Positions 11,558-23,120 are shown, numbered from the stretch's first letter. The stretch is 64,000 nt of DNA from Irpex lacteus (GCA_001986395.2 MQVO02000073.1:1-64000); one strand, 5' to 3'. Notes: generated by a model from the sequence alone, not told the origin. A program made the numbers and translations.

Positions 11558-13893
11558 CGATTCCTGAGTGAAACGAAAGAGAATCGTTCCAATCCGGAGT
11601 GGTGCATTTACGGCGCTTGTAAGTAACGCATTTCGTTGGCAAACCGTGGGAATTCTATTTGTTACTGCTCTTGCTACAGCGTAAGAAAGACTTGTATGTG
11701 GGCGCTTTGTAGGTGAGATATATATTTGGACTCTCATGTATGACTACTTCAGATAAAGATATATAATGTATATACGGATAGATAGCTGAAAACAAGAGCT
11801 TTCGTTTGACATAACTATCATAAGATTTGGACTAAAATTGAAGTATATATGGGCTGGATAGTATGAGATGACGACCTGAGTTTTCAAACTCAGACAAACT
11901 CCGGCTTCAGACATGTGGAGGTGGACAAAAGTGAACGCGCGAGACTTGAGTTCGAAAGGTTGCGAGTTCGACTCCTCTTTGAGTCATTTTCTTAACTTGC
12001 TCAATTTGATTTGTATGATGCTCAAGAATAATATGAAGTTGCAGAAATAATACATTGGCTCATCAATTGTGTTGTAGTTATCTTTTGTTGCTGTAGAAAG
12101 CTACTGATAATATAATTTTGTTTGTTCTAGTAGAGATATACGTTTGACGCTCTATTTGCTTTGAACATGTGCGGTGATGATGACATCAAAAGATGCCCAC
12201 AAATGGTAGCTTTCGTTTGATATAAAAACTGTGCAGATTGGATAAAAACTCATGGAGATATGAGGGAAATAACATGAAATGACACCAAGAGCTTATAGAT
12301 ATGACCTAAGACTGCTTACCTGGATTTCCACTCAGGCGCTGACCGGTCAGCGCCTGAGTGGAATTACACATAAGCACGCTTACATAGCTCAGAAACAAGT
12401 ACAGATGGACTTCAGATGAACTGCACTTTGTTTCTTGCATATCTTAAGTGCAATTCATGTCATTGTCGTAACACCTCGGGCAAAAGCTGATCAGCGCGCG
12501 TCCGAAATCCTCGCAAAAGGGATTAATTCACACACCTAACGTGTTACGGATAAAGGATCTTATAAGTAGATATTTGTAAAGATCACAGAAGATTGATGTG
12601 CGAGCGAACACGTAGCCTTTGTTACGCACGAAAAACGAACGAAAACCCGTCGAAAAGTGATCCCTTTCATCGAGCATAAAGGAAACCTCCTCGCTACTTG
12701 CCAAAACCAGTCACGCCAGATCGCTCCCGATGGCTACGCAGCCGATTGTATACCTTTGTTCACAGCGAACATTATCACTTTTCGATGGTTTTTTCGACGG
12801 TCACATAGCCTTACCTTCGGCCCGGGGGATAATGGCGTGAAAGGATAATGAAATTGACCAATTACTCCAGAGATGAAACCACGTAAAATGGCTTGATTAT
12901 ATGTGTAAATCGATTGGTGTTATGCGCCTTTCTGAAAGTCGCTAATCGGCGTTTGCCTGAGGTGTAAGTGTCATGTCAAACTGGTACTGCCATCAATTTT
13001 GATGTGATTGATGCCATCAAATGGACTTCCTAAAATGGCAAAAGAGGCAAAAATACCGTCAATTCAATTCAAATCTCAAGTAGTCGGAGAATAAAAATAG
13101 ATTTTGGTGAACTAGTCGTTGTGTCACTTTCTGACTATGTGTACGAGGTATTATAATGATAAGCAACATTAGTTACTATAGTAAGAAGGGTAACAATATT
13201 ACTTATGTGTATAATAACAGTAACAAAAGTTTGTTAACTTGAACTTTCAAATATAAAAATTACCTTTGTTCAAATAATCTATAAGACAAGTTTTGAAGTG
13301 TTATTGATGTACATAACTATAACAAAAAAAGGAAGGATAAAATGCATATGACTGCTTTTACATAATATTGGACGTGTGTTTAAGATTGTTATTGAGTCTT
13401 GACGTTTAAATTCAATCACATTCAAATATTGGCTTGCAGTATATTGATGTATGAAAATTGCCTAAAAAGGCAATATAGATCAACAGATCATTTTGGGCGC
13501 TTATTTTTTGCTTTTTGTACGTTTTGAGCTAGATCACATGACATCAAGACTTTTTGATGGAAGATACAAGTATATGTTTTCCAGCTCAGATTTCTTCTAG
13601 GATTCTGAATCCAAGCTCCAAAACTAGGTAAGGCTCACTGTTCATCAAATACAGGCCAAACATCACCTATCCTTTCTGAAATAGATTACTTTAGCTAAAA
13701 TGCATTATACAATACATAGCAATACTGTATATGATGATTTTTGAGACTCCATGTAATAATAAATTATACGGCTATATAGAGTAGCTTTTGTATATCATGT
13801 GTTCATTCTGATATAGTAGGTATTTTTTTGTTGTTTAAAGTTACTGAAAACCTCAGGAATCGTAAACTGCCACTTGATGGCCTCACTCCCACA
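11558..13893 (+). mobile_element. palindrome-centred element, complete copy
   Basis: The left end is ACGATTCCTGAGTGAAACG; near the right end is the inverted motif CCTCAGGAATCGT, followed by a block (CTGCCACTTGATGGCC... CACAAGT) shared with the copies at 24321 and 29208. The right boundary may include that block. A perfect 38-bp palindrome lies at 12326-12363. A tRNA-like block with the B box GAGTTCGACTCC lies near 11965, and ACATCAAG...TTGATG near 13537. It is inserted in the gag relic. No ORF resembles a transposase. Confidence 0.75.
12326..12363. repeat. perfect 38-bp palindrome, element centre
   Basis: Inverted repeat with no spacer and core GGCGCTGACCGGTCAGCGCC; the outer arms read TTCCACTCA / TGAGTGGAA. 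The same 20-bp core sits in the copy at 52801 with different outer arms. Confidence 0.95.
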
Positions 13894-14308
13894 AGTGATC
13901 AAGGACTGTGGAAGTATGTCTCTGGCGAAGCTCCCTCGCCCAGGAGAGGTGACACCACTAAATGAGATCAGGCCAATTGTTATGCGCTTACCGCTCTTGC
14001 ATCACTCAAGACAATGCCTGACGCAAGGCATGAGACTCCGACCAAGCTTTCAATGCAACTACCTGATTTGGCAAGAAGAAATTCTGCAAGGGCATTAACT
14101 GCCACAAGTGCGGGAAAGAAGACCACATCCGTTTGGAATGCAACAAACCCGATAAACCGGCCAGCGTTATTGCTGTCGTCGCCACTGCCAACACTATCAA
14201 AGAGCGCGCCTTCTAGGCAACTCGTGCCTGTTCACCCATTCAGCTTGTTGAAGGGAAGTGTTGTTGCCCAAGTAGTATGTACAACTGTAACCTGTTTTTT
14301 GAATGGAC

Positions 14309-14614
14309 AATACTATACCATTACGGCCGTAATGGGGGTCACAGGTCACAACGAGGTCGAAAATGTTGTTATTTCGGTGCCTGTCACGGGTCACGGTGGG
14401 GGATGTTGTTAAATTCTGGCGGGTCGGCACATCACGCCTGTCACAATTTGTCACAAATTTTTTGTGCCTGCGGCGCACTGAGTGACACAACCGTGACAAG
14501 TGTTGTTAAAATAGCGGGTGTCATAGTTGCACCCCCTGTTGATTGTTAGAATCTAACAACTAACCGCATCACAGTCACGATCCAGGCCCGCTACGGTCGA
14601 AATAGTACAGTATT
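14309..14614. mobile_element. MITE with AATACTRTAC termini
   Basis: About 300 bp. The left end (AATACTATACCATTACGGCC) and inverted right end (AATACTGTACTATTTCGACC) form imperfect terminal inverted repeats of about 28 bp. The interior is full of GTCAC/TGTTGTTA motifs. A longer related copy lies inverted at 52386-52796. No coding capacity. Confidence 0.7.
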
Positions 14615-14666
14615 GTGCCAGTCAGTGCAAGCAGCCATGATATCACTGGCATCATCATGAACTTGA

Positions 14667-14969
14667 TTGTACTTACTATACTTTTTCAACCTTAACAGGG
14701 GTCATGGATCATGGAGAGCCCTTGAATGATACTATTTGGGCGCTTGTCACGGGTCATGGTGAGGGTATGTTGTTAGATTTTGGCGGGCTGGGATACTATC
14801 TCGTCTCATATGGTCACGATTTTGGCAGGCCTGCAGCGCCCAGTGTTGCTAAAGTAGTGGGTGTCATGGTCCCACCCCCTCCGATGCTGCTAAAATTTAG
14901 CAACACACCATGTCACGGGTCTCACCCGGCTCCATTTAACATTAAGGTTGAAAAAGTACAGTACTACAA
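14667..14969. mobile_element. MITE with TTGTA...CTTTTTCAACCTTAA termini
   Basis: About 300 bp, ending in inverted repeats that share TACTTTTTCAACCTTAA on both sides. The interior shares GTGTTGCTAAAGTAGTGGGTG-type sequence with the 14309 MITE and, inverted, with 11425-11470 just before the gag relic. Same broad family, different termini. Confidence 0.65.
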
Positions 14970-15190
14970 AAACTCTGCTATTATTGAAGTTTATGATCGG
15001 GATTAACAGTATCTAATTCCATATCTCATTTATTTATGCTGAATATTCAAATCATCAACTAAGGCATACACACTGAATAGCACAGTAGTCTCTGGCAAAA
15101 GTACTTGACCTCGTATCAGGCACTTTGAGTTTGATTGTTCCCACGGACTTCAACTTCAGCGCTCGCATTGCTTACAGCACTTTGCAACAT

Positions 15191-16216
15191 ACAGTGCTTT
15201 GCATAATTTTGTGAACACGCTCAATTTTTTTGCACTACTTGTCCCTGTGCGTCACCGTGACCCAGGTGACAGACCCTCAGTCTAGACCACCAGCAAGAAG
15301 TCGGTGTTAGCTAATTATTGAATTCCAGACTGATGGCGCACCTTTTAATATCAACCTCCGCATTACGGCGAATGACTGCAGCAGTCAGCCTATCGGACGG
15401 AGTTCCAAATATATGTCTAAGAGTCACAGAAGTGTCCTACACTTCTCTGTCAGTCGGAGACGAAGATGTTGAAGCTAGTGTTGTCGACGAGTCGAGTTCG
15501 ACTCTCGAGTCAACTCGACTCGCGAGTTATCGAGGCAAACTCGCAAACCGAGTCGAGTCGAGTTTCAACTCGAGTCGACTCGCGAGTCGCTGATGGGGCT
15601 ACCTGATTGGCTCATAAGCACTTTTCTGTGATGTCGGTTCGCCTAGCCCTCTGACATCAGTCCAGTTACATCAGCTGACGTCAAGTTCGGGCGTTGTCCT
15701 CCAGGCGCTAATGTAGGGAACGGGCAGAGTGCCATGTCAGGCGCGTTCGATCGTACGCCCGTTATTGTTGACCGTTTTTGCTCACGGGATAGCAAGTCTG
15801 TACTTTCGAAAGGCAGGCTAAATGTTTTTAAGTCCATATTTGCGTGGCGTGGTGCTTTGAAGTCGATGAAAACTAATTCTCAGGATGGCCGGGGAAATCC
15901 GAGACTCATGATCCCGACTCGATTGATAACTCGACGACTCGACTCGACTCGACTCGAATTATCGAGTTTTCCGAGTTGATCAACTCGACTCGACTCGACT
16001 CGACTCGTGACAACACTAGTTGAAGCTCAACTAGTGACTTGAATGTAGGCTTGCATCACCAGATAGCCTACAGATGTCCCGTAGTATACAAACTGAGGCT
16101 GCTTGCCTGTGGTGACGTTGAGTCACTTCTACGCGTCTGACACCATGATGTGACAGGACAAGGACAAGCAAGGTGAGAAAAATTGCGCGTGTTCACAAAA
16201 TTATGCAAAGCGCTGT
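15191..16216. mobile_element. MITE with ACAGYGCTTTGCATAA termini, carrying a nested insertion
   Basis: The left end ACAGTGCTTTGCATAATTTT and the inverted right end ACAGCGCTTTGCATAATTTT form inverted repeats of about 30 bp, continuing GTGAACACGC. The hAT-like MITE at 15476-16018 is nested inside. Without it this copy would be about 475 bp and closely match the next copy at about 16217-16680. The 5-CAGYG start is common in hAT-superfamily termini. Confidence 0.75.
15476..16018. mobile_element. hAT-like MITE with perfect 8-bp target duplication
   Basis: 543 bp flanked on both sides by GTTGAAGC (15468-15475 and 16019-16026), an exact 8-bp target-site duplication as expected of hAT elements. Terminal inverted repeats start TAGTGTTGTC. 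Subterminal regions are tandem CGAGT/GACTC runs in opposite orientation at the two ends (15487-15592, 15923-16006). No transposase ORF. Related copies lie at 51272-51388 (partial), 51415-51902 and 52150-52385 (partial). Confidence 0.9.
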
Positions 16217-16680
16217 AATTTTGTGAACACGCTCGATTTCTCGCATTGTTTGTCTCTATTTGTTCCTGTGCGTCACCGCGACCCCAGTGACAGGCCCTCA
16301 GTCTAGACCACCGGCAAGAAGCCGGCGTCCGCTGAATATTGAACCCCAGACTGATGGCGCACCTGTGGACATCAAGCTCCGCACTGCGGCGAACGTCTGT
16401 AGCAGTCAGCTTATCGGACGGAGTTTCAAATATATGTCTGAGAGTCATAGAAGGGTCCTACACTCCTCTAACACACGGAGACGAGCTCAAATAGTGACTG
16501 AAATGTAGGCGGGCATCATCACATAGCATATGAATGCCCCATAGTACGTAAACTGAGGCTGCTTGCCTGTGGTGACGTTCAGTCACTTCTACGCGTCTGT
16601 CACCATGATGTGACAGGACAAACAAGGACAAGCAAGGTGAGAAAAATCGCGTGTGTTCACAAAATTATGCAAAGCGCTGT
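16217..16680. mobile_element. second MITE copy with the same termini, tandem
   Basis: Matches the empty version of 15191-16216 over nearly its whole length (shared blocks at CTGATGGCGCACCT, GGACGGAGTTTCAAATATAT and GACGTTCAGTCACTTCTACG). Its left terminus is fused to or truncated against the right terminus of the previous copy; the right end is ...TTATGCAAAGCGCTGT. Confidence 0.75.
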
Positions 16681-17131
16681 ATTGCCCCACCTTCACGTTC
16701 TCACCCTCACTCACTCGCTCGCCCAACATCCGAAGTCCCCCCCCCCTCAATGTTCGCAAAACCTACTCTCGGACGTTGTCGTAAGATGTGATGAGCTACT
16801 AGTGTGTTAGTTGGATGGGTAGGAGATAAATGGGGCAACCAGTTCTGATGTACACAAGTGCGTATCCGTTTTTTCTGTAATTCATCTACTGATGCATGGC
16901 CTTATATTGTCCGAGCTATGCTCTTGCTATGTGCGCCGGTCTTTGGGACACATCGGTGTCAAGACTGGTATCTTCCTTCCTGTGTGCGTAGGCCGTTGCT
17001 TGGTTCATCGGACACCCCACTCGCATCCGGTTTTGATAGCGCCCTCAGTCGCCTGCAACAGTGTCGGCATACTCTAGCATGGAGGAGCCCATCAAGCCCA
17101 TCAACCTCAACGAGGGGTCAAGACGGCGCCG
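16681..17131. other. intergenic
   Basis: Starts with a C-rich/CTCACTC stretch that looks like a gene promoter (CACCTTCACGTTCTCACCC), followed by mixed sequence. No gene assigned upstream of the HSP70 relic. Confidence 0.35.
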
Positions 17132-17371
17132 GTGCCAGGGCTTTTGCTCGGCATGTTCGAGCTCATTCCTCCTCGTCATGTTCCTCAGATCGAGGGCCCC
17201 TTCGACATCGACGCTAACGGTATCTTGAATGACTCCGCTTCCGACAAGACTACCAGCAAGTCCAATTGTCTCACCGGCGACAACGACTGTCTGCCGAAGG
17301 AGAAGAGCGAGCGCATGATCACCGAGGCCGAGAAGTACGAGGGTAAGTTTCACTATCGTCACGCACCGTAA
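17132..17371 (+). pseudogene. HSP70 substrate-binding-domain relic
   Basis: The frame reads [18 protein letters not shown], then [20 protein letters not shown] and later [13 protein letters not shown]. This is the beta-sheet end and first helix of the HSP70 peptide-binding domain (normally LLGKFELx[25 protein letters not shown], ERMVxEAEKY). Several near-invariant residues are missing or changed (TGI deleted, V to D in ILNVSA). A GTAAGT donor follows at 17342. No ATPase domain is present upstream, so this is a fragment of a chaperone gene and not a working one. Confidence 0.75.
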
Positions 17372-18357
17372 CGACATCGATGCTGATCTTAATATTGTGC
17401 CGGACTCAGATGCGCACCCACTGTCACAGAAGGCTGCTTCGTGGCAGAGTCCCGGTTCTACGTGGTGAGTGTCTATCAATACTAGGCCCCACTTCGTCGT
17501 ATGACCAAGTTGCTTGTAACAGGTATATTTTACTTCTACTGGTGCTGACGTCCTAGCCGGATGCGGTACAATGCAGTCGGATCTCAAATGGTATGTTGGC
17601 ATTACGAGGATTTTCAGTCGTATTAGCTTGTAGTAGATTACATTGTATAGTAATTTTGCTCAATGGACATGTTTGCTGCCCTCTACGGTGTCTGATATTG
17701 AGAATGGTTTGAGCCGCTTCGAGTGATTAGTGGTAGCTGCCGGCTTCTAATAGTACTACTGGTTGCTACTGGGTGCAGGCTTGCTGCTACGAAATGTTCC
17801 AGAGCAGATAAGGTGCGCTACGGAGGCTACATAACGGCGGGGAAGCTCCCATACTCAGGTTCCCGGTGCTACTGAGCGCTCGGTGAGCTCAGGAGACTCT
17901 GTCGTTTTTCCTGATCCGGGCCAGTTTGTTTGTTATCTTAAGCTCATGACGGCCACCTGCTTGTCTCGTCTACCAATATGCTTGCGAAGCCGCTATGTGT
18001 CTGTTAACACTGTGACTGGCAGCTAGAATCCTGCTCTAGTTAGTAAGTATAGCGGCAAATTACCCGTGCTCGTAATACTTTCAAGTTATTCATACGCACA
18101 CGCACATAGCCCTATCTGGTATGTTACAAGAGAAGATATATTAATACATCAAATATAGAGTGCTATAGGCTATCGAGTAAGTACAGTCACGGGTTTCCTG
18201 ATATAGTTATGATGGGTAATATAATACTCAGGCTTGGTATAGTTGACCGCGGCGGACAAAATGGCCCCCAATACCGAAGAAAAACTCTAATAAAAATGAA
18301 CGGAGTAGTGAGCAGGCAATACAATGACACATGATGCAGTGCCGTGTCCTTCAACAC
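17372..18357. other. intergenic
   Basis: No domain-bearing ORF. The first 250 bp may hold further decayed HSP70 exons; the rest is the 3' flank of the kinase gene transcribed toward it. Confidence 0.35.
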
Positions 18358-20262
18358 TCATTTTGCGGAGGGCGTCGCTGGTTGAGCATCTCGTTGAACA
18401 AACCACGCGTGGCTCACCGCATCAGCAATGGACATCCGCTGGGTTGGATCGCGGTGACAAAGGCGGACGATAAGGTCTCGAACTACATGTTGTACTATGA
18501 GATCGATTCTTCCAATAGCGTACTAAGAACACACCTTCAGAGCTCCAGGTAGAGGGCAAATGTTGCCAGTCAACGATGCGGTGATCAACACCTTGCTGAA
18601 TTTGTGTGTTATCCTCGCCAAAGGGGATTTCGCCCCCGAGCCTGAAGAATTGTGAGTAGAGAGAACCAATGGAGTATGGGGGAGTCGAACTCACATGTGT
18701 GCGATGGTTATTCCGACGGACCAGCTGTCGACTTTGAAGTCATATGGAGCAGGGGCCGCATTCGCTGAGGACACTTCAGGGGCCATGTACGCGGGAGTCC
18801 CGCACATACTCTGTTCAATTCAATGACAAGTGAGTACAGTCGGCTAACCTGTTCTCGAATGACTTACATGAATAGGAGCTTGGTCGTCATGCACCTTAGC
18901 AAGACCAAAATCTGTGACCTTGATAACTGGGGGGACAAACGATGAAATGAGGATATTCTATCGTGTTCAATCAGCTCAGAATATCTCGACTGAGTATCGT
19001 ATGGCTCACCGCAGGTTTGATATCGCGGTGAATGATGTTTGCATTGTGTAAGCAAGCAAGCGCAGAGCACAATTGCTCTGCGATAACCTTCGCATCTTGC
19101 TCTCCTACAAGATCGCGTTTAAATGTCTACGCAATATGCACGAGGGACAGCAGACTTACCAATACGTTTTTGCTGATTAATAAGGGAGCTCAAATTACCG
19201 TAACGAGCCAGCTCCATGATGAGGTCTAAACAGCGACAATGAGGGCGCTGTAGCACTCGAACCGAATGTCCACTTACAGACGTTGCGATTCTCAATAACG
19301 ACATCTTCAAGACGAACGATGTTGGGCTATAGTAACCGTCTTGTAAGTTTCGTTCGACGGTTCACTGTTAGATGAAATTTACATGACTTATGCTCGCCAT
19401 AAGACTCATCTCCCGCTCAATGACCATGCGTTGTCTCTCCTCTTCTTCGGGCGAGCCATTCTGGCCACTAAGCGGAATTATCTTGATAGCAACTGATGAG
19501 CCAGTTGTGCGATTGACGGCTTCTACCACTGTGCCAAAGGTACCTCGTCCAAGTCTGACATAGTATGTGAGATCGACGTATTACTAGCTCAAGGGAAAAT
19601 TGATGCTCACTCCTTTTGGACAAACAAGTATCGAGCGTGCAACTTAAGGTGACTCATAAGACTATGTCATGGCTAGAGAGGATCTGCACTCACGGATGCT
19701 GGAGAATACTGCGCAAATGTGAAAGCTGTGTATTTCATTACCAGCGTCGTTAGATAAGCAAACATGGATATAAGCTGCATACTCACATATGCCGTCGCCT
19801 TGCGGTCCGCCAAAAGAAACCACAGAGCCGGATGTAATGAGAACAGGCTTCTTATGCTCCAATTGAGTGTTGTTTATCTTAGATACTTAGTCAATGCGCA
19901 CGTAACAACAAGAGCAGATAATAAAATAACTCACAAAAGAGCCGTTCTTGCTGTGGTCCGTCACATAGACCAGATAGGTCTTGCGGTCTACAGAAATAGC
20001 TGTGTTAATGACACAATGGAACCGGCCTATGGCAGGACGTCAGACTAGTTCCAGTGCGTGCGGCCGGTTAAAACTTACTGAGAGTTCCTTCTCCTAGCAA
20101 GGGTTGATCGCATTGAAGCTCCCTCCCAACAACAAACTCTTGGGCCCGATACGGAACCTCGAATCCGTAGGATGGGTCATCCATCGCCCTGAACACTCCG
20201 CAGACAGGGTGCAAATCCGTTCGGGTAGCATTAGGGCTTTCACTAGACGACGACGATGCCAT
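18358..20262 (-). CDS. FHA-domain Ser/Thr kinase, Chk2/Cds1/Rad53 type (copy 1)
   Basis: A checkpoint-kinase-like protein: FHA domain followed by a protein kinase domain, read through about ten exons on the minus strand. The FHA part has [14 protein letters not shown] (Gly-Arg), TLSRFHCVI (Ser..His) and SKNGSFVN. The kinase part has the glycine loop [13 protein letters not shown], the VAIK lysine, [18 protein letters not shown], and the activation segment [11 protein letters not shown], followed by [11 protein letters not shown]. It ends RDPTQRMSIADAVSHAWF and a short tail, TGA at 18358-18360. The start is the ATG at 20262. FHA domains bind phosphothreonine; in Chk2 relatives they recruit the kinase to DNA-damage signalling. 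It is shorter than Rad53 and lacks a second FHA. All catalytic residues seem present, so it is probably active. Confidence 0.88.
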
Positions 20263-20474
20263 AGGCGACGTATGAACAGCTTAATTGGAAGTGGAGAATC
20301 GACGGTGATGAAGTGCGGCGAAGAAAGGCAGTGGCGTAGGTGGAAGAGTCTGTATAGACTTTATATCGTTCGAATATATGTTTCGCTTTGTCTCCCGCCA
20401 CTCGGCCTAGCGGTCGCAACACATCAGCAGATCACCGTCTGGTAGAAGTCCTTCACTTCTCTTTGTCACAAAGA

Positions 20475-20720
20475 ACTTCTTGGTTGAACGTAGGGACAAA
20501 ACACCGTGCAGAGCAATTTGCCACTCGCGACGACCACAAAGCATGCTATCGTAAGGAGAGTCGGACGTAGGCACATAACGGCGTGCGGACCAATTTGCCA
20601 CTCGAGCTGGCATCGACTCCATGCCATCGAAAGAGTAGCTGGACGTAGGCACGTAACTGCGTGCACTGGCAGGGTGATTTGCCACTCCAGCTGACCGACA
20701 AAGCATGCTATTGAAAGCAT
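20475..20720 (+). repeat. three imperfect tandem repeats of about 75-105 bp
   Basis: Three blocks each contain GGACGTAGG or AACGTAGG, then CGTGC, then AATTTGCCACTC or GATTTGCCACTC, then AAGCATGCTATCG or CATGCCATCGAAAG. Spacing varies. They lie 5' of kinase copy 1, between the two kinase genes. Confidence 0.6.
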
Positions 20721-21728
20721 AATGTGGTCAGACAAAGTGACATAAAGATTTTGGGCCAAAGAATTACCAGGATTGTCTGTATTGTCCGGTCATTTGCCAC
20801 TTGTGCCACTCAAGGCGTGTCACAGAAGAGTGATAGGATCCTCATAGACGTCGGCAGGCCGGTGATCATGACCACGGGGCGCTGGGTAGCTCTCCTCTCG
20901 GAGATTACACCGATAAAACAGCAACCATAAGACTTGTGCAATCCTCGCGCTGACGTGAGGACAGCACGCTCATGCCATGCACTTTTGCGTGCCGCAATCG
21001 ACGTTGCCATTAGCGATCCACGAAGAGGTAGGATAGCGCATAGCCGTCGTGCACATACGCGTCAACAAACGACGCCATCTGTCGCTTCTATCCTGGCCAG
21101 ACAACACACACCACATCTCGAGGAGCGAATTCAGTGGTCTAGTGGGTAGGCGAAGAACGCGCTCACTGTTGTTGAGAGAGCGCATTTATGAGATTGTATG
21201 CTACGTGGGCCAGTTACTGGTACTATGAATCTCTTCCTGGGTCGAATCCACACCTCAGACTGTCAGATCAATTCCGACGGCACCAAGGTACTGACTTACC
21301 GAAGCCAGTCATGTCTCAAGTGCTCAGGCAAGCTAGATGTGGTCAAGGATACAATCACCGTATTATAAAGCCGATTCTCACTGGTGGTATGCGTAACATA
21401 CCGATAATCTACGCAAACGACATTCTTGTTCGATGCCCGAACATTTTTGCCATGACAATTTGCCGTCCCAGAGAACGATTCGCGTAAGGCAGCTTCATGC
21501 ACTTGTGAACGACATGATGAACACGGATTGCAATGCAGTACTTGGAAAGAACTAGAGTGACGAGACAACTGAGAAGCAATTTGGACATGTGGAAACTAGT
21601 AACAGGGAGAGCGAGAGATGTGCAAGCGAGTGTGAAGATGGGGTGATAACAACGAAGCGAAAATACAAGCAAGATCAGAGCAATCACGAGGGCTGTAGGA
21701 TTAAGAAGGTTATGAGGAGCGGCTTGTG
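20721..21728. other. intergenic
   Basis: Contains a tRNA-like A-box match (TGGTCTAGTGGGTAGG near 21133) and a B-box-like GGGTCGAATCC near 21240, but no foldable tRNA. A minus ORF (21296-21732) has no domain and mostly overlaps the end of the next gene. Confidence 0.35.
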
Positions 21729-22129
21729 TCACAAAAACAGGTTGCGAATGTTCCCGAGCCAGCCCAGTAAGACCGCAAAGGTTGAGCTAGTAGCGTTGGC
21801 TTGGGGGTGAATGTTGGGGACAGTCTACACGTATGTTAGCTGTGCGTTACACGATCAACAACAAGAACGTACCATTAGCACCGTGATAGTACCATCCTGG
21901 GTCTCCATAGTCATCGGACGTATGTCAGCCAGCTCATCGGAAGTCACTAAGGCCGCAGAGACCCGCCCTGCGTTCTTCTTTTCCATGGTGAAGAATATGG
22001 TGAGAGTCCCCTTGCTGCGTAGTTTCCCGTGTGCGGGCGAGTAAGCTACGCGGATGGGCTGAGAGAGCTGTTATTCTCGGCATTTCGAGTGAAAACTATA
22101 CTACTCACAATGTCTTCCTCCTCGGCCAT
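21729..22129 (-). CDS. small uncharacterised protein, three exons
   Basis: Three exons (22129-22109, 22058-21873, 21824-21729) total exactly 101 codons with GT-AG introns of 50 and 48 nt. The protein starts MAEEEDIPIRVAYSPAHGK, has a central charged segment, and ends in a hydrophobic stretch (TFAVLLGWLGNIRNLFL). I do not recognise the family. Intron phase and the intact frame across 100 residues are the only support. The upstream sequence stays open for a few codons, so the true start could lie further 5' behind another intron. Confidence 0.5.
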
Positions 22130-23120
22130 AGGCTCAGAATCTTCGGAGAGCTTCCTATTGAAGGTAACAGCCAGTCAAGCAACCTCGACTTCTTCAGAAA
22201 AAGAGAAACGAGAGGAGATTTCAACAAGAGAGAGCAGACGCGGCCACATAATGAGCAAAAACCAACACGACGTTGGGAAAGGTGAGACGTTGCGACCGCC
22301 TGCAGCTTTCATAATACCAGCTAAGGCGTTAAGGTCACATGGTCATACTTTACCCTTCAAGTTCTGATGTGCCTGGAATGCGGGGTGCACGATCATACAC
22401 CCTAGTTTTGCGCACTTGCCCAACTTTGGATAGCTTGGTTGTCGGTGTCAATGGATATGACCTCAACGTTGTAAGGGACAAGACTGATAGGGCAGCAAAG
22501 AATGGAACTTAGCCCCCGAGTCAACTCACTCAAGAAATTCACCTGGGCCACCTCTGGCCATGTTCAAGCTGTAAGCGTTCATAGCCATAGATTGTCCGCT
22601 TATGTACGAGGGTATATATTATAGTGGATAGGGCTTGTGAGGCATGACCTCCACGAGGCTGGCCGGGCAGAGGCGTCAGGCGCATCAATGTGCGCTGAGA
22701 TGTCCGACAGCCGAAGCAACACCGAGGCTTAGTACCGTGGCACTGTTGCCAATATCGGTGATATTTGCGGTCGGCCTAAACAGCCTGGTCTCGCCACTTT
22801 TGAATCTTCGCTTACTTACTAATAAGTATGCATGACCGGACGCTACCCGTATAGTCTACTAATCTTCAACAGTACACGTAGCGCACAATCGGGTTGCAAG
22901 TAATGCGACGACCAGCGCAAGGTAATAAATCACCATTGAGTACTCATTATTCAAGATTTCGCCTTCAAGGATACGACGAGCGGACCAATTATTCACATAC
23001 ATTTCCAGATTCTAGGCACATCATCCACCAATATACAGTTTCGAAAGACCAGATGATACGTCGCGGTACAACTAGTCGCTTACCGGTCGACGGCGAAAAT
23101 GAGCATACTCCGATATCGAC
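22130..23120. other. intergenic between the small gene and kinase copy 2
   Basis: No recognisable coding sequence; short ORFs only. Confidence 0.35.

Larger units (their letters stand above)
11475..14216 (+). pseudogene. gag-like retrotransposon gene relic, split by an element insertion
   Basis: The first piece starts at ATG 11475 and runs to about 11557 (MAPHHSSIFRGADNYIPWRT...). The second piece runs from about 13894 to TAG at 14216 and contains GLWKYVSGEAPSPRRGD and later a retroviral-type zinc knuckle CHKCGKEDHIRLEC (C-x2-C-x4-H-x4-C). The IPWRT and LWKYVSGE blocks plus the knuckle are the layout of Ty1-copia-type Gag in basidiomycetes. The second piece has an in-frame TGA shortly after RRGD and a frame change before the knuckle, so it is dead. 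No protease, integrase or reverse transcriptase was seen nearby. A 2.3-kb non-autonomous element (11558-13893) separates the two pieces. Confidence 0.7.

Noticed and set aside
11558..13893. Helitron (5' TC, 3' hairpin and CTRR)
   Set aside because: The hairpin is central rather than 10 bp from the end, no CTRR end was found, and the copy at 24321 has a 5-bp (or at least 2-bp) target duplication, which Helitrons lack.
20475..20720. CRISPR-like repeat-spacer pattern
   Set aside because: Only three imperfect units with diverged sequence throughout; an ordinary minisatellite.
21125..21260. Possible tRNA gene (TGGTCTAGTGGGTAGG A-box match and GGGTCGAATCC B-box match)
   Set aside because: No acceptor stem pairs and the T stem is poor; spacing would need a long intron. 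At most a decayed tRNA or chance.
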